Origin: Saccharopolyspora spinosa NRRL 18395
GTDB lineage: Bacteria > Actinomycetota > Actinomycetes > Mycobacteriales > Pseudonocardiaceae
NCBI RefSeq assembly: GCF_000194155.1
Contig: NZ_GL877884.1
Location: 86,134-150,133, forward strand
Length of the DNA: 64,000 nt
Reading direction: 5' to 3'
Within the stretch, counting starts at the first letter, position 1; each line of letters begins with the position of its first letter. Positions 60,312 to 64,000 of the stretch are shown one piece after another. The notes under the pieces were generated by a model. It saw only the letters and a list, made by a program, of their open reading frames with translations. It made no database searches and had not been told where the DNA came from. Both the position numbers and the translations under genes were made by a program.

Positions 60312-61778
60312 TCAGGCGGGTAGCCGGTTGATCGCGTGGTCGCCGGTCGCCCACAGGTACTGCACGGCGTACGCGCGCCAGGGACGCCATGCAGCGGCGT
60401 GACCGGTCAGTGCCGCAGGCGTCGAGGGCAGGCCCAGGTTACTTGCGGCGTAACGGATTCCCAGATCGGTGGGCACGAACGCATCAGGGTCGCCGAGAGC
60501 GCGCATGGCGACGGTCTCGACGGTCCACGGGCCGAATCCGGGCAGCTCCGCGAGCTGAGCACGAGCCCGATGCCAGTCGCTGCCGACACTGAGGTCGATA
60601 CAACCACCCGCCAAGGCATCGACCAGTGTGGTGATGGTCTTGCGGCGGGCCTTCGGGAAGGCGAGCGCGTCCGGATCCAGCGACGCCAAGGCGCTCGTGT
60701 CCGGGAACAGGTGGGTCAGCCCGCCGGCCGGATCGGCGACCGGCTCGCCATGTGCGGTCACGAGCCGCGCGGCATGCGTGCGGGCGGCCGCGGTGGAAAC
60801 CTGCTGCCCGAGCACTGCACGCAGCGCGAACTCCTCGGCGTCGACGGTGCGAGGCACGCGCCGGCCCGGCTCCTTGCCGACCAGCGGCGTGAGCACCGGG
60901 TCGGTGCGCAACAGGTCGTCGACGGCGATCGGATCGGCGTCGAGGTCGAGGAGCCAGCGGCAGCGGGTGATCGCAGCTGACAGGTCCCGAAGATCGGTCA
61001 GGGTCAACCGGCAGTCGATGTACTCGGGCTGCGGCCGGAGCGCGACGATGCCGTGGCCGTGGGGAAGGCGCAAGGTCCGCCGATAAGCCCCGTCCCGCCA
61101 CTCCTCAACCCCGGGCACGGCGGTGGCGGCGAGGTGTCCGAAGAGGTTGTCCGGGCACAGCGGAGCCCGGAACGGCAACCGCAGCGCCAATGACCCCGCA
61201 GCAACGGGCTGCTGTCGCGAAGCGCGCGCCCGCAGCTCGGTGGGCGCGAGCCCGAAGATCTCGCGCACGGTGTCGTTGAACGTCCGCACGCTGGCAAACC
61301 CAGCGGCGAAAGCGACATCGCTCATGGGCACGGTCGCGGTCTCGATCAGCAGTCTCGCGGTCTGCGCACGCTGCGCCCTGGCCAGGGCAAGCGGCCCGGC
61401 CCCAAGCTCGGCCAACAACTGCCGCTGGATCTGCCGCACGCTGTACCCCAACCGAGAGGCAAGCCCGGGAACACCGTCCCGATCAACGACCCCGTCGGCG
61501 ATCAGCCGCATGGCCCGCCCAACGAGGTCGGCCCGCTCGTTCCACTGCGGAGACCCGGGACTGGCATCGGGCCGACACCGCTTGCAAGCCCGAAACCCAG
61601 CCTGCTGAGCAGCGGCGGCGCTCGGGTAGAACCGCATGTTCTCCACCTTGGGAGGAACAACGGGGCAACTAGGCCGGCAGTAGATCCCGGTGCTGATGAC
61701 GGCGGTGAAGAACCACCCGTCGAACCGAGCGTCCTTGGACTGAACGGCCCGCACACACCGAGCCACATCCTCGTGCAT
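60312..61778 (-). CDS. Ada-AlkA fusion: methyl-phosphotriester sensor and 3-methyladenine glycosylase
   Basis: A 488-residue fusion starting MHEDVARCVRAVQSKDARFD. Order: Ada metal-binding domain (TGIYCRPSCPVVPPK ... FRACKRCRPD, four Cys), AraC-type HTH (LASRLGYSVRQIQRQL; VAFAAGFASVRTFND), AlkA N-terminal domain, and the HhH glycosylase domain (LRAVLGQQVSTAAARTH; LAELPGFGPWTVETVAMRAL) with Asp in DAFVPTDLG. It likely senses methylation and excises alkylated bases, activating its own operon. Confidence 0.9.
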   Translation of the reverse strand: MHEDVARCVRAVQSKDARFDGWFFTAVISTGIYCRPSCPVVPPKVENMRFYPSAAAAQQAGFRACKRCRPDASPGSPQWNERADLVGRAMRLIADGVVDRDGVPGLASRLGYSVRQIQRQLLAELGAGPLALARAQRAQTARLLIETATVPMSDVAFAAGFASVRTFNDTVREIFGLAPTELRARASRQQPVAAGSLALRLPFRAPLCPDNLFGHLAATAVPGVEEWRDGAYRRTLRLPHGHGIVALRPQPEYIDCRLTLTDLRDLSAAITRCRWLLDLDADPIAVDDLLRTDPVLTPLVGKEPGRRVPRTVDAEEFALRAVLGQQVSTAAARTHAARLVTAHGEPVADPAGGLTHLFPDTSALASLDPDALAFPKARRKTITTLVDALAGGCIDLSVGSDWHRARAQLAELPGFGPWTVETVAMRALGDPDAFVPTDLGIRYAASNLGLPSTPAALTGHAAAWRPWRAYAVQYLWATGDHAINRLPA

Positions 61779-61925
61779 GCCACCCAGCATCGCCGCTGGA
61801 CAGGCCCGGCGCTAGCGAAAAAACGACATCAACGTGCCTGCCCAGCCCGCCTCGCAGCGACCCGGCCGACCATCCGCGCTTCGGCGCATTTGCCCAGTTC
61901 AGGGCCCATGACCAGCCAGGCCGCG

Positions 61926-63548
61926 TCACAAGCCGTGGTCAGCGAGGATTGCCATCAAGGCCCGCTTGCGCCGATGGGCTCCCTTCAGACCCCGGACATC
62001 GGCCTGAAACGCCGCGTCAGCTCCGCTGCGGGAATGCAGGCCTCGCAGGGTCGTCAACAGCTGGGCGGCGCGTGTGTAACCGTTCCGGTTGCCCACCGCG
62101 ATGGCGGTGTCCACGAGCGGCCGGTAGATGGCGATGACATCGGCTGGGTGGGTTGTGGCCCGGCGATCCGCAACGGCCAGCCGAGTCGGCTCGTCGCAGC
62201 GATACCGCTGCACAATCTCCCAGGCCGCGTCGATTTCGTCTTCCTCCACCAAGATCCGTGCCAGAGTCCCTGCCGCGAACGCCTCTCCGCGCTCGGTTCG
62301 CTCGCGCAAGATCCGGTGTGCCTGTTCCCGCAGTGGCGGCCACTTCCCGATCCGTTCGGCAGCCTTGCGCCATTGCCGATAGGTTCCCTCGTTCGGTGAG
62401 GCGGTGAATCTCGTCTCCAGGAGTTCCACAGCATCGGCGTCGCGCCCAACAGCTTGATAAAGCTCGACGAGCCGTTCCACGAGCTCGCTCGCACGTCCGT
62501 CCCGCGAATCCACGGACCGCAAACCACGCTGCAACCAGTCGATCGCCTCGTCGACCCGATCTGCCTCGTGCAGGACAACGGCGATTCGCACGTAAGCATG
62601 AGGATAGGACAATTCCTCGGCAAGAACCTCCACCAGCTCGTCGGTGTCCCCCACTTCCCGGACCAGTTCCTCGCGCAGCCGACGCACCCGCCACAGGTCA
62701 GGCTGTCGATCCCGGGCCTCGTCCAGGCTGGCCTTGTACGCCGCGAGCCCCGTTTCACCGAGCAGGTCGACGATCTCACCGAGGCTCACCTGGCTCACCT
62801 CAGTGTTGAGCCGGAGGTAGGCCAGCCACTGACCCAACTCGGCGGGGTCAGGCGGCGCGACCTGGCAAGTTTCCAGGTAGAGCCCCCAAGCTGCATCAAC
62901 GGCGTCGTTCACCATGTCTGCGGCGCCCTCGCACACACTCGCCGCGGCGCCGACGTGAGTGACCACCGCACGCAGCATTTGCTGCGCAGAAGCCACGTGA
63001 TCCGGCAACAACCGGTGAAGCGCGTCGAGCACACTGTTGGCGCGGCTGACGTAGTCGTCCTCGTCGTCAAAGTCGAGCCAATCGACCTGTAGCAGGCTCA
63101 CCTGGTCCTGCAAGACCGAAACATCGGGCTGCGCCGACGCGGTCGCTGCCTGCAACCGCAACCGCTGATACAGCACGGGATCGTCCTGCGCCTGCTGCCA
63201 GATCAGCTCAACGAGTTCGAGCCGATCCATCGTCTCCAGGAAGGTCCGAACGTCGGAACGCGGCGCAGGCTTGGCCTCTCGTGGTGCGGCAGAAAGAATC
63301 CGCAACCCGACGGCGACGCAGTGCTTGCAGAAGGCCCCCTCGCGTCCATAGGGACAGCTGCAGTCCCCACCCAGCCTGCCGTCAAAGTCGCGCAACCGAA
63401 CTCGATAGCTATCGGTCCCGGCCACGCTCGCCACGACACCGTCGGGTAACTGGGCGATGCTGCCCACGGCGTCCCGGTAACCCAATCCCCGATCAAAAGA
63501 CCGCTCCCCGGCAAGCCGCCGCAAGTCACTTTCGGTAAACCACGCCAT
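61926..63548 (-). CDS. SWIM zinc-finger protein
   Basis: A 540-residue protein starting MAWFTESDLRRLAGERSFDR. The SWIM motif CSCPYGREGAFCKHCVAVGL lies near residues 65-85 (CxCx8CxH). The rest is a long helical solenoid. SWIM proteins bind DNA or proteins; this architecture is common in actinobacteria but has no set function. Confidence 0.82.
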   Translation of the reverse strand: MAWFTESDLRRLAGERSFDRGLGYRDAVGSIAQLPDGVVASVAGTDSYRVRLRDFDGRLGGDCSCPYGREGAFCKHCVAVGLRILSAAPREAKPAPRSDVRTFLETMDRLELVELIWQQAQDDPVLYQRLRLQAATASAQPDVSVLQDQVSLLQVDWLDFDDEDDYVSRANSVLDALHRLLPDHVASAQQMLRAVVTHVGAAASVCEGAADMVNDAVDAAWGLYLETCQVAPPDPAELGQWLAYLRLNTEVSQVSLGEIVDLLGETGLAAYKASLDEARDRQPDLWRVRRLREELVREVGDTDELVEVLAEELSYPHAYVRIAVVLHEADRVDEAIDWLQRGLRSVDSRDGRASELVERLVELYQAVGRDADAVELLETRFTASPNEGTYRQWRKAAERIGKWPPLREQAHRILRERTERGEAFAAGTLARILVEEDEIDAAWEIVQRYRCDEPTRLAVADRRATTHPADVIAIYRPLVDTAIAVGNRNGYTRAAQLLTTLRGLHSRSGADAAFQADVRGLKGAHRRKRALMAILADHGL

Positions 63549-63737
63549 GCCCCACAACTACAGCACCCCGAACACACCCCCAGGCGGGGGGCTGTTCGTT
63601 GCGCGTCAGCGACTCCAAGCAGAGCCCATTATTGCCGAGACGAACGCCGACCACTGCGATGGCCCGAACACCAGCACGGCCCCACCACGATCCTTCGAGT
63701 CCCTGACACCGACGAACTCCGCGCCCCTCGCCACGTC

Positions 63738-63974
63738 GACGCAGTTCGAGGCCGAGAAGCCAACGGCAGCGGGTGATCGCGGTCGACAGGTCCCGAAGAT
63801 CGGTCAGAGTCAGCCGACAGTAGATGTACTCGGGCTGCGGCCGGAGCGCGACGACGCCGTGCCGGTGCGGCAGGCGCAAGGTCCGCTGATAAGCCCCGTC
63901 CCGCCACTCCTCAACGCCGGGAACGGCAGTGGCAGCGAGGTGCCCGAAGAGGTTGTCCGGGCACAACGGAGCCT
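63738..63974 (-). pseudogene. internal fragment of an Ada-AlkA copy
   Basis: The reverse strand encodes CPDNLFGHLAATAVPGVEEW and TLTDLRDLSTAITRCRWLLG, nearly identical to the central AlkA N-domain of the gene at 60,312-61,778 (matching 60,940-61,170). Similarity stops on both sides. The stretch 63,549-63,737 has no recognisable gene. Confidence 0.85.
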
Positions 63975-64000
63975 AGTGTCCTGCGCCAGAAATTCGTGAG

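Overview
The window is high-GC actinobacterial DNA. The closest fit is a filamentous member of the Pseudonocardiaceae (Saccharopolyspora or Amycolatopsis type). The evidence is GTG starts and ATGA overlaps, a core gene order matching the mycobacterial mprA-mprB-pepD-moaB2-mscL ... galU-moeA1-rimJ block, a Zur-type set of zinc-independent ribosomal proteins, and an integrated conjugative element of the actinomycete (AICE, pSAM2-like) type. The assignment is an inference from gene content; no rRNA is present.

1-25,200 is chromosomal core. It opens with the end of a DUF1841-like gene and a helicase-associated protein, then a decayed serine recombinase beside tRNA-Ala(CGC). Next come glpR/sepX, rimJ, glp (gephyrin-like MoeA), galU, 5-formyl-THF cyclo-ligase, an FmdB-type zinc ribbon, a SAF-domain protein, mscL, an MT0933-type antitoxin-like protein, a MogA/MoaB-like gene, an HtrA protease, galT with a DeoR regulator, and an MprAB-like two-component system. 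A divergent zinc-starvation locus follows: mrf, L31 and L32 on one side, L28, L33, S14 and S18 on the other, with a candidate Zur box between. bluB, a TPR-GGDEF diguanylate cyclase, a GT-B-like protein and an NB-ARC/TPR protein with an amyloid-like N-terminal motif complete the core.

25,219-51,199 is an accretion array in tRNA-Arg(CCT). The 3' half of the tRNA gene is repeated three more times (39.7, 47.4 and 51.2 kb), which splits the region into successive elements. Element 1 (25,293-39,734) looks complete: int, xis, AAA helicase, prim-pol primase, traB (FtsK-like), a long overlapping transfer operon with two HExxH proteins, XRE regulators, and a Nudix gene of the Pif type. Element 2 (39,735-47,482) has lost its integrase except for a fragment. 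It carries a DddA-like deaminase toxin with an Imm1-type immunity gene, a chain of overlapping small genes, an XRE/TPR regulator, a noncoding segment with a ~50-bp-arm inverted repeat, and a 707-residue protein with a PD-(D/E)XK nuclease domain. Element 3 (47,483-51,199) holds a multiply frameshifted integrase, several small genes, and phage-like HTH and truncated HNH genes.

51,200-55,500 is a mosaic. It has a fourth element's left-end scar, a restriction-modification pair enclosed by a perfect 36-bp direct repeat, a broken P27-type terminase small subunit fused to a copy of element-2 sequence, and a run of small zinc-knuckle proteins.

55,500-64,000 returns to chromosomal character. It has a frameshifted MerR/TioE-type regulator divergent from an erythromycin-esterase-family gene, a NarL-type two-component system, ogt, an Ada-AlkA fusion and a SWIM zinc-finger protein. 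Fragments of both DNA-repair genes (ogt and ada-alkA) occur as extra copies at 57.6 and 63.8 kb.
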